The position numbers and the translations under genes were made by a program. Below, piece by piece: positions 1 through 11,585 of a DNA stretch of 64,000 nucleotides (position 1 is its first letter; every line of letters starts with the position of its first letter). A model generated the notes under the pieces. It made no database searches and was not told the DNA's origin. It was given only the letters and a program-made list of their open reading frames with translations. Source of the DNA: Peromyscus leucopus (lineage: Eukaryota; Chordata; Mammalia; Rodentia; Cricetidae); assembly GCF_004664715.2 (NCBI RefSeq), contig NC_051084.1, forward strand, positions 57,097,334-57,161,333. The letters run 5' to 3'.

Positions 1-417
1 AAATGAACGCAGAAATGAAATGTAGTCCTTGACTTCAGCTCCACAGGTGAAAAGTTGACGTACTGCCCAGACACATTGCAGAGTGTTATTTAACTCAAGC
101 TTCTTCACAAAGGATGAAGGGTGCTCTCTGTAGTGTGTTTATAACACAAATGCAGACAAACTCATTTTTAGCTTTTCTGGTGTCAATTTTTAACAAAAAA
201 AAAAAAAAGACATCTCATGGCCATCATTTAAAGAAAAGTAGGACTATAGCCTTTTTATAATAAAGGGTCATTTATTGTCCAATTCTCAGTTCTCATTATT
301 CCTGTTCCATAAAGAGCAAGAAAAGAACTTAATTAGCATTAGAGCAAGTCTGATGTAAAAATATGTAGTGCCCGGAAGCAGATCTAGATTTCTACTTCAG
401 TCAGTACCCTGGTTAGC

Positions 418-800
418 TTTGGGTCAACTTGACCCTAGCTAGAGTTGTCTGAGAAGAGGAGCTGGAATTGAGAAAATGCCTCCCTCAGATTGCTTATAGG
501 GAAGTTTTAGAGGCATTTTCTTGATTGACAGTTGATATGGAAGAGCAGAGCCCACTTCGAGTGGGGCCAACCCTGGGGAAAGGAGGCAATCCTGGGTTGC
601 ATTAGAAAGCAGGCTCAGCAAACCACAGGGAGTAAGCCAGTCAACAGTGTACCTCCCATGTCTCCACTTCAGTTTCTGCCTCTGGGTTACTGCCCCAAGT
701 TCCTTCCCTTCATGAGGGACTGTGAACTGGGAAGTGTTAGTCAAATAAACCCTTCCTCTCCAAGTAGCTTTTAATCACGGTGTCTTTATTATAACAGCGT
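418..800 (+). mobile_element. Abundant rodent interspersed repeat (family name uncertain)
   Basis: The sequence, with phrases such as 'gggtcaacttgac', 'gagaaaatgcc', 'agaaagcaggctcagca' and 'caaataaacccttcctc', belongs to a very common rodent dispersed repeat. I do not trust my memory for its name. A related copy split by a B1 lies at about 8985-9525. The open frames on both strands here are by-products of the repeat. Confidence 0.6.
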
Positions 801-3800
801 GTGTCTCTTCCTGGTGTTTCTCATCTTCCGGAGTGAGACACTGCAGGATACTTATGCAGAATTTCTGTCCATGGTGTAAGAATGTGACAGTGGGGAAGGT
901 CACGTGTCCAGTTGTGCTCACTTGTTTTATGCTCAGGTGCCACTTAGTAGACTGATAGGTTGATAATCATAGCCACTAAAACTATATACGTATATATTTT
1001 GTAGTGACAAGTGTAGGAAACTTAACAAATTCAGCTGTTGTAAGTTGCATGTGCCACTCCATGTTGAGGCTAGATGTAGTCATTTTCATAAACCCAAATA
1101 TGTCAGTTTCAAATGCTCATTTTCTTATCCACAGAAGAAACTTCTGGAACTTTTTACAGGCTACCATGAACTGTGTCCTTTGACTTCACGCTGCCTTGAG
1201 TGCATCATAGATCCCCTGAATTTCTAGTATTTTCTGCTATTACATGTTATCTTTATAACTTATCAGGAATTATGTTGTTATCTGGTGAGTTCTTCAAAAG
1301 GTGAAAGCAATTGTTTTAACCGAACATATTTGGCTATGGTGAAGAGCAGCAAATAATGCCATGCCCAAGTGTTCACACCAGCTATTCACCTAAAATCAGA
1401 CACTGAGTTCAGTGTTGACAGTAGATGGCACTAGGTATTGACTTCTGATTCTCCTTGTCAAGCACCTTAGGTATGTTTGAAAGAGCAGAGATGTAAATAA
1501 GAAGTTGATGATAGCCTTTGACTGAGAGAGAGGTCTTATTGCTCAATAAATATCTAAAATAGTATTGAGTCCTCCCCAAAGCACAAGTGTTTGATTATTT
1601 TTACATAATCTACTCTACAGTTCTGGAACAAACCAGCTGAATTTTATGGGCAGAATAAAGGAAGACACACTGAGGGCCAAAGGACTAGGTTTAAATTAGA
1701 TGGCACTATGGGTCCTTTACTCAAACCTGTTGCTATGGAGATAACTATTATAATAATTCATCTTAGCAGATTGCTCATCAGAGAAGACTTTGAGGAAACT
1801 CACAGAGGTTATTCCAGGGTAGGAACTTAAAAATCAATTTGGTCTAATCTTCTATTAGCCACCTTGTCTGATTTAGAAATATTTGGCAACATCCTCAAAT
1901 TGAGAAGAAAATTAAAGAAACACGTATTGCTATTTTTTTTTTTTTACTTCTTTCCATCTTGAGTATTACTGTAGTAAAAGAAGTAAATTTTAGGATATAT
2001 CTAACAATTATCTTAAGTCAGAACATCAAAATACATTTGGAGGTTTTAATTAATATAACTCTTTTGTTTCCATGCTCACAGAGGCACTAACCTCTCATAT
2101 TAAATTTGACATTTCTCTTCCTCATTGATTCCCTGCACAACCTGGTGTGAGTGACCTCCCCTTCAGCACCCACTATTCTCTTTGTTTTCTCTTTCTAATC
2201 AAAAGTAAAGTCTTTGGGACATGCCTGCAGATCTACAACTTTGTCTTGCACCTCTCACAGATTCCCAGCATGCTTTGCCAGCAGTCATCTGCCAGGCTCT
2301 ACCAGAGAAGAATTTTCTACTTGACAGGCAAATCCTTTGTGTCATTTGAACCGGTTATTGATCCGAGCAGTCACGTTCCTAATGACAGATCCTCAGTCAT
2401 CTATTTCTTTCCTAGGTGGCCCTGTGCATGCCCCTTGCTAACACCTGTTAGTAATAGAGGAACACAGAAAATAAAGTGTGGAATATGGAGCCCAGCGAAA
2501 ACTGGATTTTTGTTCTTGGTGTCTTGACAATTAAAATGGAACCAACATGATGTGGGGAATTGCTTCAATGTGCTAAAACATTAAAGCTAAATATGGATGA
2601 TAAATGGCAGTTGATGAATTCTATGTTACTCATATCAGTCATACCTCATTATCTGTTCTAAACAGGTTTGTCTGATTAGTATGGCCTTAGCCATATGACT
2701 CACTTGGTTTAAAAATCTTGCATACATTCTCCTTACTTGCCAAATTTAGTGTATACTCTTAGAGTCCTGATATTCTGTATCCCAATGTCAGCTCCACTGG
2801 CTTTGCAACATTACTTCTTTCTTCTCAATTATAAACATATACAATATATTATATGTAATGAAGTCACACTTGTACAGACTGTTTTCTGGAGGCAATAAGT
2901 GGAACGTGTTCTTTCTACATACTACAATTTTTATTACTAGCCATCTGGACCACCTTAGTGTTGATGCTACCTTGACTTTGATAGTTAGCATGGGAGCCTC
3001 TTGGGAGTCAGTTCATTAATGAGGCTTCTCCTTTTCTCCCTCTTATGAGTGTATCTTTTTCACTGAAACCCTGTAAAGTTAGTCTGTGCTCCCATTCTTC
3101 TGTCTTCTTAATAGTCCATCTGATTGATTATGTTAGCTTCAGTTCCAACATATTCATGTGGACAGTGTCTTTTCAGCCTGACATCCCATACTCCATGTGG
3201 AGCCTCACTGAGCATAATAGGTCACTGGATTTATATTTCATACCATTAATGCCATAATGAAAGTAACAGTAATATTTTATGGTCATCTAAATAAACTAGG
3301 TGGTGGCTATGATATTAATATGTACTTTATAATTTTTAACTCTTTCAGAATTCTGTTATCTCCAAGACTCATTCATTGAATGGCATTTTCCCCAAATCTA
3401 TAATTTTATTTTTAAGTTATAATTTGTAGAATTATCTATCTTCTTTTATAAATAGATACTTGATAGATACGAGATAGGAAAATACATAAATTTCCTTGCT
3501 CAGCTATTCTGTTTCTCCAAATCTCAACCCCACTTGTTCTTTCTGGCCAGAGAACTTCAAGGCAGCTCACAGTAACCTGTAAAGCTGATTGGTCAAATGG
3601 GTTCAAATAATGTCCTTGAAGAACTGAGTCCATGAGTCCATCCACAAAGGATATGTGGCCAGTGGTCTAAATCTCAAATAGTCTTGTCCATTTACTCCAG
3701 TGTACCACCAAGGAGTAGTTTTGTACATGTACGTTTGGGAACATAGTTAAAACTAGCTGTTCTTAAAAACATATAATGTGACAAGCAAACCCAATGTTCT

Positions 3801-4325
3801 TGGAAAATTGTGTGTGTGCTCTCTTAGAACTTACCGAATAGCTTAGAGCTACGCTTCAACATTAATGTTAACTTCTCTCTAATTAAATTTGCTAAGAAAT
3901 TAAAGCTAAAGACAATTTCTCTGCTAGACTGAAATACATAATTTGCTTGCAACATGTAATAAAATACTGTCCAAACACTATCCCATACTGGTAAGATACT
4001 GCACCGAATCCAAATAGGCAACCTATAATCACAAGACAATGAAGAGCTGAGGTATTTTTTTACTTCAAGACTCAAAAGTTTTTTAAGAAAAAGATAAATA
4101 AGTAATTCATCAACAGAACAATAAAATGCTTCTGTCCTTGGAGACAAAGGAAATATCCCTGAGCATGGCCTGGCTAGTTGACTGACCATAGGTCACTACT
4201 TCCTCCTTGAGTAGCTTCAGGTTAGGTACTTTTTTCTACTTTGATTCCTTGTTTAAAATGAAGTTCTATTCAAAATTAGCAAGATATTTGATGCATTTAA
4301 ATACTTAATATACCTAGAAGAGTCA

Positions 4326-4669
4326 TGTTGCTGGAGGGCTTCTCTCCAGGTTCCACCAAACCCCGCAGTCCCACAATCCACGTATAAAATAATCACTCAG
4401 ACGCTTATATTACTTATAAATTGTATGGCCGTGGTAGGCTTCTTGCTAACTGATCTTATATCTTAAATTAACCCATTTTTATAAATCTATACCTTGCCAC
4501 GTGGCTGGTGGCTTACCGGTGTCTTTACATGCTGCTTATCCTGGCGGTGGCTGCAGTGTCTCCCCCTTCTTCCTGTTTCCCCAATTCTCCTCTCTCCTTG
4601 TCCTGCCTATACTTCCTGCCTGGTCACTGGCCATCAGTGTTTTATTTATATAGAGTGATATCCACAGCA
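4326..4669 (-). repeat. 3' LTR of ERV A (type 1)
   Basis: 344 bp, starting TGTTGC and ending CAGCA in plus coordinates, so with TG…CA ends. It is similar along its whole length to the LTRs of ERV B, sharing for example 'agtcccac', 'cctatacttcctgcctgg' and 'atcagtgttttat'. It is followed directly by the purine-tract complement 'cttcccctttt'. Confidence 0.75.
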
Positions 4670-5568
4670 CTTCCCCTTTTCTTTTTTTTAAAAAGGAAGG
4701 TTTTAACTTTAACATGGTAAAATTATATATAACAAAACAATTATCGAGCATGAATTACAGTTACAATATTAAAGAAGATGTCCTATCTATCTTATATTTG
4801 TGAGTTTAAGGTTTTATATCTAACTTATCTTTTATCATAACTGAGGAAATTACAACTATCTAGTCTTTAACCACATCAAAGACCTGAGAAGGAACATAAT
4901 GGTGCCTGAGAAATGGTAGATGGATGCAAGCAACTTTGGGAATCTTACAAGAGTAGACCAAGACAGCTGGCAGCCTGGACAGTCACCTAATGTTTCTCAG
5001 CATTGTTGGTGCATTTAAATTGGCTACAGGCCTAGAGTATCTGACAGACCACTTTCAGAAGCAGGAATTCTGAAAGACCATCTTACCCTGTCTTGGCAGA
5101 GTACAGTGGTCGCTTTCCTTGTGTCCTGCTTGTCCAGAAAGGACAGCATTGCATTCGTACTGTCAGCCGTCAAGGCAAGGGCAGTTCTTTGACCAGTAGG
5201 CCATTTTGTACCAAGAAGACAAACTTCCAAATGGAAATGTCTTAGAAGCCCAACATTCTTTCCGGATCAAATTGGTGCAGCCAGGAGCAATTGTGTCTCA
5301 TGTCAAGAGAATTCTAAGTTATTTAAATGCCATATTCTCTAGGTCTATGAAGTGTTTGAAGATTACCTATCTATCTGAAATATATCTATGTATACCTAGA
5401 AGATTTAAGTAACATGGCTACAAATATGATTATCATAAATGACTAATTATTAATCTATTTTTAATTATCCATTATAATTTTAAATGAGTTACATAAACAT
5501 AATACCTCAAACAAGAATAGAAACATATATATACACAGTATAACAAAATTAACTTCAAGTTTGCATCA

Positions 5569-5644
5569 ATAAACTAAAATTTATACCAATGTAAAACATT
5601 TTAAACATAAACTAAAATCTATACCAATGTAAAACATTTTAAAC
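5569..5644. repeat. 38-bp tandem duplication inside ERV A
   Basis: Two units (5569-5606 and 5607-5644) differ by one base. The corresponding place in ERV B (near 43120) has a single unit, so the duplication is specific to this copy or its lineage. Confidence 0.85.
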
Positions 5645-5856
5645 AAGTTGTTCTTTAAAAGTAGGTTCATTAATCTACCCTTTTATCTTATTATCTCTAT
5701 ATCCTCCATATATCTATATCATATCCCCTTTTCTTTTTTAGAAAGAGATCATATTTATAATCAGTCTGTTTTAAATAAAAATATTGGTTTTTTTCTACCC
5801 CACACCAGAGGGCTCTTCTGATTTGGGACACAAGAATCTTTTAACCATTTTTTTTT

Positions 5857-6290
5857 TTAAGCAATATGTCTGGGTTTAGAGGGGGAGTGAGCCAGTTCCA
5901 CCTCTAAAGCCAGCTTGGTATATTTGGGAATTTGGGCATAGCATCTCTTACTACTTCCTGCTGGAGGGGGGCGCTGTATCTTATGGGGACGCAAAGAAAA
6001 TTTTAGGCCTATGGGGTAGTCCTTGAGGCTGTATTGTGGGAGCCAGTTGCCTTGAAACCATTCTGGATGTTGGATCATCTGGGCCATGGTGTCATCGGAG
6101 ATCTTTCAGGGGGTCTTGGCTGGTCAAACCTGATGTATCTTAATCTGGAACAAATCCATAGCCTCTGGCTTTCAGTGGAAAGAAAAGCAGAACCTCTTTT
6201 CCAAAGTAACATATCTTTATATCCAAATTTTGAAGTCAAGGTACCTTTAAAATTTACATTTTGGCATAACTGAACAGATTTTACAATCAA
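5857..6290 (-). pseudogene. Retroviral reading-frame remnant in ERV A (integrase-tail-like)
   Basis: Two minus-strand frames (6290-6075 and 6087-5857) together resemble the single frame in ERV B at 43751-43413. Shared visible pieces include LLWKRGS versus LLWKKGS, a W-I-x-S-R-L segment, F-D-Q, and MIQHPE followed by QGNWL. The first part looks like the C-terminal DNA-binding part of a beta-type integrase; that is a judgement from motif shape, not a search. The region is broken by a frameshift and stops here and is not functional. Confidence 0.45.
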
Positions 6291-6614
6291 ATGTTTTTTG
6301 TTTAGTTACGAATATCAAAGACAGCATAATCCAGATTTTGTGTGTGATAGCCATCTTTACATGTCTTATTACCTTTACTGTTTTTTTTAAAAACAATTTA
6401 TTTTTAGATTATATTTATTTATATAATGACATATTTTTTTTCCTTTAAGCCTACGTACATTTTTACATGTATTATAAACTATTTTATCTGAATCAGTCTT
6501 ATTGACTGTAGCCTTTTAAGCCTGAAACGGCGCTGTGGCTGCTGGCTCCGTCCCCTTCAGCTTTTTAACATGGCGGTGGTATGTTTTTTTCAGCTGCCCA
6601 GGCCTTTGGAATTT

Positions 6615-6632
6615 GCCCCAAGTTAAGCGCCA
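6615..6632 (-). other. Primer-binding-site relic of ERV A
   Basis: On the minus strand it reads TGGCGCTTAACTTGGGGC, which differs at three places from the primer site complementary to lysine tRNA 1,2 used by many beta-type retroviruses (established knowledge). It lies 5 bp inside the 5' LTR, as expected. Confidence 0.65.
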
Positions 6633-6637
6633 GATAT

Positions 6638-6966
6638 TGGTGAAATTATTTTGGCCACTCCACGTAGTTAAAAGGATATTTATTTAATGGCGTAACTCAC
6701 AAATTAAGTAATAGGTAGGTCGCAGGGTCTGGGGAAGGTATATTGCAGTCCAGTGGTGTTCTCTGGAGCTCTGTTCGTTCAACCTCCACCGTTCAGCGTC
6801 CTGGCACAGAGAGCACACAGAGAGAGCGCACAGAGAGAGCGCTGGCCCATCCAGCTCTCAGGTCTCCAGGTGCCTCCCCTGGGCCTGCCTTGTAGGTGTG
6901 ACAGTTGCCAGAGTCTCAATGGGGGTTGGAACTTCCAGATCCAAGCTGGAATGGCTACCCACTACA
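6638..6966 (-). repeat. 5' LTR of ERV A (type 2, unrelated to its 3' LTR)
   Basis: 329 bp with TG…CA ends (TGGTGA…CTACA in plus coordinates), immediately followed by GAGTCA. On the minus strand an AATAAA signal lies at 6684-6679 near its 3' end, as expected in the R region. It shows no resemblance to the LTR at 4326-4669 or to either ERV B LTR. A purine-rich 'cacagagagag' repeat sits at about 6805-6843. Confidence 0.65.
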
Positions 6967-7040
6967 GAGTCATTCATGGAGATACAGGCATACAAATTAA
7001 GATAAAGAGGACGTTCTACAAGAAGACGGTAATTACATCT

Positions 7041-7140
7041 GGGATGGTGGTGTGTGCCTGTAATCGCACTGTTTTGGGAGGCAGAGACAGGACTGTACAT
7101 TCCAAGTCCAACTGGGCTACATACTACGGCCCTGTTTGAA
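7041..7140 (+). mobile_element. Degenerate B1 SINE relic
   Basis: The phrase 'ggtggtgtgtgcctgtaat' and the following 'gggaggcagagacagg' match the B1 left part, with many substitutions; the right part is eroded. Confidence 0.6.
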
Positions 7141-7929
7141 ATGTACAAACAAAATACCACATGAAACTTCATAAACTCCTTTTCTTCAGACCTTAGTAGC
7201 AAGCGGGATGAATCCTTCACAGGAGTATGTCACATGTCTGAAATCAGAATTGGAAGCCCTGCAAGCTCAGAGACCAGCCTCTTCCCCCTTTTCCATTTCA
7301 GCACAAGGAATTCACAGAATAACAGTGATTCATGATTTGCCAGCAAGTACAGCTTGAAACGTGGGGGTCATGAGTAGTGTGTGTTTTTCCCCCGTCTTCC
7401 CCATACCAGCTCTGCAGTTTAGTGTCAATTTCCCTTTAATGTTCAAATTCAAGCATATGAGGGGGAAACTAATTCCCCACATCAAATTGATTTCAGCCCT
7501 GTATAATTTCTGCTATTTTTAAGAGACGGTAAATCAGTTTGAATAGACAGATTACCAGCTAATCACTAGGTAATTGCCACCTTGTTTTAAGCAAGCATGC
7601 TAACTACATACTTGTGACTTCAAGTACAGTTGTATCTTCCGAATGAACTTTTATCTTCGCAGTCAGGGTGCCAAGCAGCAGATCTTGCAGCTGATGAGCA
7701 GTTGGTATGGCAGTGTGTTAAGACATAAAAGTACAAGATGCCTTCATACTCTTGGGAAAAAAAATTCAAAACCCTGTATATTTTTATTCCTAGGCCATTG
7801 TGGTATTTTCTAATTTACAAGGTAAACAGAGGTAACATGCTTCAGAAAAAAAAATAATAATAACATGAGCCATCAGCTCAACATTCCTTCTTGGGCATGG
7901 TTTCTATGTACCAATTAAAATTTTAAATT

Positions 7930-8043
7930 ATTATTCAAGATTATAATTTAGTTAGATCATTTCCCTTCCTCTTCCTCTCCCTCTAAGCCCTCCCATTTGT
8001 GCCTCCTTACTTTGATTCAAATCCATGGCTTCTTATTTCATGA

Positions 8044-8092
<49 letters not shown>

Positions 8093-8560
8093 CAGTATGT
8101 ATAATGTTACTTGTGTGTGCATGTTTGCTGGGCTGACCATTTGGTATTAGATAACCAATAGTGAACTCATTCCTGGGGAAGACTATTTCTCCCACTCTCC
8201 CTATCCCTTCGTTGCGTTGCCTATAGTTCTTTATATGGGAATGAGGCTGCTTGGGGCTCCCCTGCTTTCCCCATCCACATTACCATGTCTATCAGTGTTG
8301 TCCTTGTTCAGCTCTTGTTTAGGCAACCATATTCCCTAGGCTTCATGGGCATAGTATCTGGCATTTCTAGAAAACACAACTTTACAATTTTGAGGTGGAG
8401 GCTTAGATTCAGGAGTTGTATTGTAGATGTGTCCTTTGGGACTGGGTTCGATAATTCTGCGTTTTGATTGCTTGTGGCTTTCTGGAATAGTCTCTATCTG
8501 TTGCAGCTCATTTTTGATAACACTTACACATGTTCAGGTATCTCAAGTACAAATTGTAGT
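7930..8560 (-). mobile_element. LINE-1-like 3' region with internal (AC)n
   Basis: The sequence around 'ctgaccatttggtattagataacca' and 'gggaagactatttctccca' is a common rodent repeat that I associate with the 3' region of Lx-type LINE-1 elements. A similar but more eroded piece is at 26455-26760. Ends and family are uncertain. Confidence 0.45.
8047..8086. repeat. (AC)20 microsatellite
   Basis: Uninterrupted AC dinucleotides. Confidence 0.97.
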
Positions 8561-8984
8561 CGTTATCCCCTCCCCAGAGCTTTTTCTGTCCTTATACTGG
8601 AGCTTAGGATGTAGCACAGTGGACAGTCTCCTTTGAAATCTGTCTTCATCCTTTATTTTTGAAGCCTTTTCGCCTTTTCCATGCAGTCAGCCACGGAACT
8701 GAGCAGCTTCCCTCCTAAGTGGATTTGGAACCCTTCCACTTCCTATTACCACCCCCGGGATTCTTGTCCTCCACCTCACTTGCATCATGGAGATTACTCC
8801 AGGTCTCTCAGACTTGCTTTCCTTCACCCTGTTCTCCAAACTTCAAGTATAGCATTTAAAATATTATAAATTCCCCATGTGTAAAATAAATCCATCAGGA
8901 CAGTTATATGAATCATTATTTCATGATGATCTCATCCTTTCTGTGTTGTCCTGCTGCATTCTGTGACCTCTACTCATACCTACC

Positions 8985-9525
8985 TTTTGTGACACAGCCC
9001 AGTCACCTGAGGAGGGAGTTTCAACTGAGGGATTGCCCAGATCAGATTGGCTTGTGGGCACGGCTGCAGGAGATTTCTTCGATTGTAAATTGATAGAGGA
9101 TGGGCCAGCCCACTGTGGACAGGATCATTGCTGCATGGATGGTCTTGGGCACTGTAAGAAAACTACCTAAGGGCTGGGCGATAGTGGCACATGCCTTTAA
9201 TCCCAGCACTCAGCAAAGCCAGGAGGATCTCTTTGAGTTCAAGGCCAGCCTGGTCTACATAGCAAGATCCAGGACAGGAACCAAAAGTACACAGAAAAAC
9301 CCTATCTTGAAAAACCAAAAAAAAAAAAAAAAAAAAAAAAAAAAAGCAGCATTACTCTATGGTTTCTGCCTTGGAATTCCAGCTTGAATTTCTACCCTGT
9401 CTTCTCTCAGTATGGACATAGTAATGGACTATGACCTGGAAGCATAAGCCAAATAAATTCTTTCCTCCTCTAAGCTGCTATCTGTCAAGGTATTTTATCA
9501 CGACTATAGAAAGGAACCCAGAATG
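8985..9525 (+). mobile_element. Rodent interspersed repeat split by a B1
   Basis: The left part (about 8985-9172) and the right part (about 9346-9525, with 'aagccaaataaattctttcctcc') resemble the repeat at 418-800. The B1 at 9173-9345 sits between them, so the B1 is the younger insertion. Confidence 0.55.
9173..9345 (+). mobile_element. B1 SINE with 29-base A tail
   Basis: Starts 'gctgggcgatagtggcacatg', contains 'tttaatcccagcactcag' and 'ttcaaggccagcctgg', and ends in an A run at 9317-9345. It is nested in an older repeat. Confidence 0.92.
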
Positions 9526-10049
9526 CTCTTGCATCCTATTCCCAGGTCTTCCAGTAAGTAGTTGTTTAATAAATGAATTCCAGAAGTGCAACTAAGGTGG
9601 AAAAATAAATCAATATTACAGTGTCTAGGGCGCTTTAGATTTTGATATGAGCACAGATAGATATCTTTCTTAATGCCATTAAAATATAATCATCAAAGAA
9701 TACCAAGTTGTCTTTGATGAGTAATTAGTTTTGACATTATTATCCAACCTGGAAATGCTGGACTCTGCCCTCTACCTTTTTTTTTTTTTCAGTTGTCTAC
9801 TGAGTTTCTGTCTCCAATAAATACTATTAATCCCAAACTTCAATAATTCACAGTGCAGCAAAACAACATCAGTGAAAGCAGGGCTGTCTCTGATGCTTTG
9901 GCTGGCTCTTGGGAACCTATTCCTCATGCTGGATTGCCCTGCCCAGCCTGAATACAGGGGAAGGTATATGGCAGCTTGTGTGCCATGCTTTGCTTGTGGG
10001 AAGCCTGCTCCTTTCTGAAAGAATATGGAGGAGAGGTGGATTGAGGCAG

Positions 10050-10090
10050 GGGTGGGGGGGGTGGGGGGTGGGGGGGGTGGGGGGTGGAGG
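10050..10090 (+). repeat. G-run tract, potential G-quadruplex
   Basis: At least five runs of four or more G separated by single T residues, inside a purine-rich stretch from about 10020 to 10140. It could form an intramolecular quadruplex on the + (coding) strand of the intron. Confidence 0.85.
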
Positions 10091-11408
10091 GAAGTTGGGA
10101 GGTGGGAGATGGAGGAGAGGAGGGAGAGGAGGCTGCTGTTGGGATGTAAGATAAAAACAAAACAAAACAGAACAGAACATCAGTTGATCTCCCTTGCCTT
10201 TAGAAAATTGCTATTGTTTTATTTGTTTGCTTTATCTGGGTATAGATTAATCACTAGGCAAGTCAGTAATTGAGTATTGTGGTTGCACCACAAAATAGTA
10301 TGCAAGTGACTTCATCCTTTCCCTTTTTAGGATGTGTGTGCATGTCACAACAGGATATCCCACCCAGGAGTCCACAGGCTCTTGGTCAGCTGAATACCTG
10401 AACTCCATACCTGCCACCTAGAAACCTTTAGACTAAAATGAAATCTAATAGAGTAGCTAGCCTCTCTTTCTGCTCCTAAGTTGAATGAATATGGTCATAC
10501 AATTTTCCACATGTAAACACATCCACATGCACACGCACACACACACCATCTACATTTTAATGAGTCACCATCAATATCTGTAATCTTAGAAACCATTGAA
10601 AAATAGATCTAGCCAGAACAGACATGAGTGAACTGGGAGAAAAATATTTTGCATAGCAAGGTGATAGACAAGTGCTTTGGAAGATGAGAAAGCAAAGGTA
10701 GAGGCGGTATTTAAGGGGCGGTCATTTAGATGGTGAGATGTGAGTTAGGATTAAAGGTGATGATCTGAGCCTCTCAGGTGTCCGAGGACAATGAGGAGGG
10801 ACAGCCGAGACAGGAGTAGCAGTGGATGAGCTGTGATGTGAGAGCCTGACTGGAGGATTACACAGCCAGGAGGCCAGTGTAGTGGTGGAAGATGTTGAGA
10901 ATGGAGAGTGTAGACGCTAGTCCTTGACCCAAGCATTCTACCACAGCTTACTTTAAATATTATACTTCCTTGAAAATAAGATGTTCTGTTTTTCCCTAAG
11001 CAGTATGTATTTTCAAAATATTAAGTAGTGACACCTATTTCTCACCCGATCGTTGCTGCAGTTACCCACCTTGATTTTGAACATCAGTTCTGATGCAGAC
11101 CCACAAGCAAAGCAATTGTCCCTCTTAGCCCACCATTGCCATCTAGTGGTTGATGTATGCAATGACCACACATTCTGACCACAGAGGGAAGGGCACAAAA
11201 GGGATGTGCCTTTCCAATAATACACTAAATGAAAAGGCTTTCTGAGACCACTACAAGGACATGAAGTCTCTCAGTGTGCAAAATTACTCTTCCATTGGTT
11301 TATATAGAGTCATAATCAGAAAATCCTGGAAGAAAATTTGAGATAGAAAGCACTAAAAACAAAAGAGATGTATGATGTGGAAAGTGAAAGTTAAAAAAAA
11401 AAAAAAGT

Positions 11409-11585
11409 GCCGGGCGGTGGTGGCACACGCCTTTAATCCCAGCACTCGGGAGGCAGAGCCAGGCGGATCTCTGTGAGTTCAAGGCCAGCCTGGGCTACCA
11501 AGTGAGCTCCAGGAAAGGCACAAAGCTACAGAGAGAAACCCTGTCTCGAGAAAAAACAAACAAACAAACAAACAAACAAAAAAAA
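11409..11585 (+). mobile_element. B1 SINE, cricetid-type tail
   Basis: A full-length B1 beginning 'gccgggcggtggtggc' and ending 'ccctgtctcg', followed by an A-rich (AAAC)n tail. The right end contains 'ccaggaaaggcacaaagctac', the form I associate with cricetid rather than murine B1. An A run precedes it. Confidence 0.95.

Larger units (their letters stand above)
4320..6972 (-). mobile_element. ERV A: internally deleted betaretrovirus-like element with two unrelated LTRs and a 6-bp TSD
   Basis: The element proper spans 4326-6966, in minus orientation. In plus coordinates the order is: 3' LTR (4326-4669), polypurine-tract complement (about 4670-4690), about 1.95 kb of interior, primer-binding-site complement (6615-6632) and 5' LTR (6638-6966). 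GAGTCA flanks both ends (4320-4325 and 6967-6972), matching the 6-bp duplication usual for beta-type retroviruses. The interior is collinear with ERV B at 41640-44775. At 2.6 kb it is far too short for gag-pol-env, so it is a non-autonomous or deleted copy. The two LTRs do not resemble each other, which is abnormal because reverse transcription should make them identical. Confidence 0.75.

Noticed and set aside
2147..2527. 126-residue open frame on the + strand
   Set aside because: No recognisable domain, no splice or promoter context, ordinary AT-rich intron composition; consistent with a chance open frame.
6753..7139. 128-residue open frame on the + strand
   Set aside because: Lies across the antisense of the type 2 LTR and a B1 relic; no protein family recognised.
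9917..10180. Proline-rich minus-strand open frames
   Set aside because: They are translations of the G-run tract at 10050-10090, not a gene.
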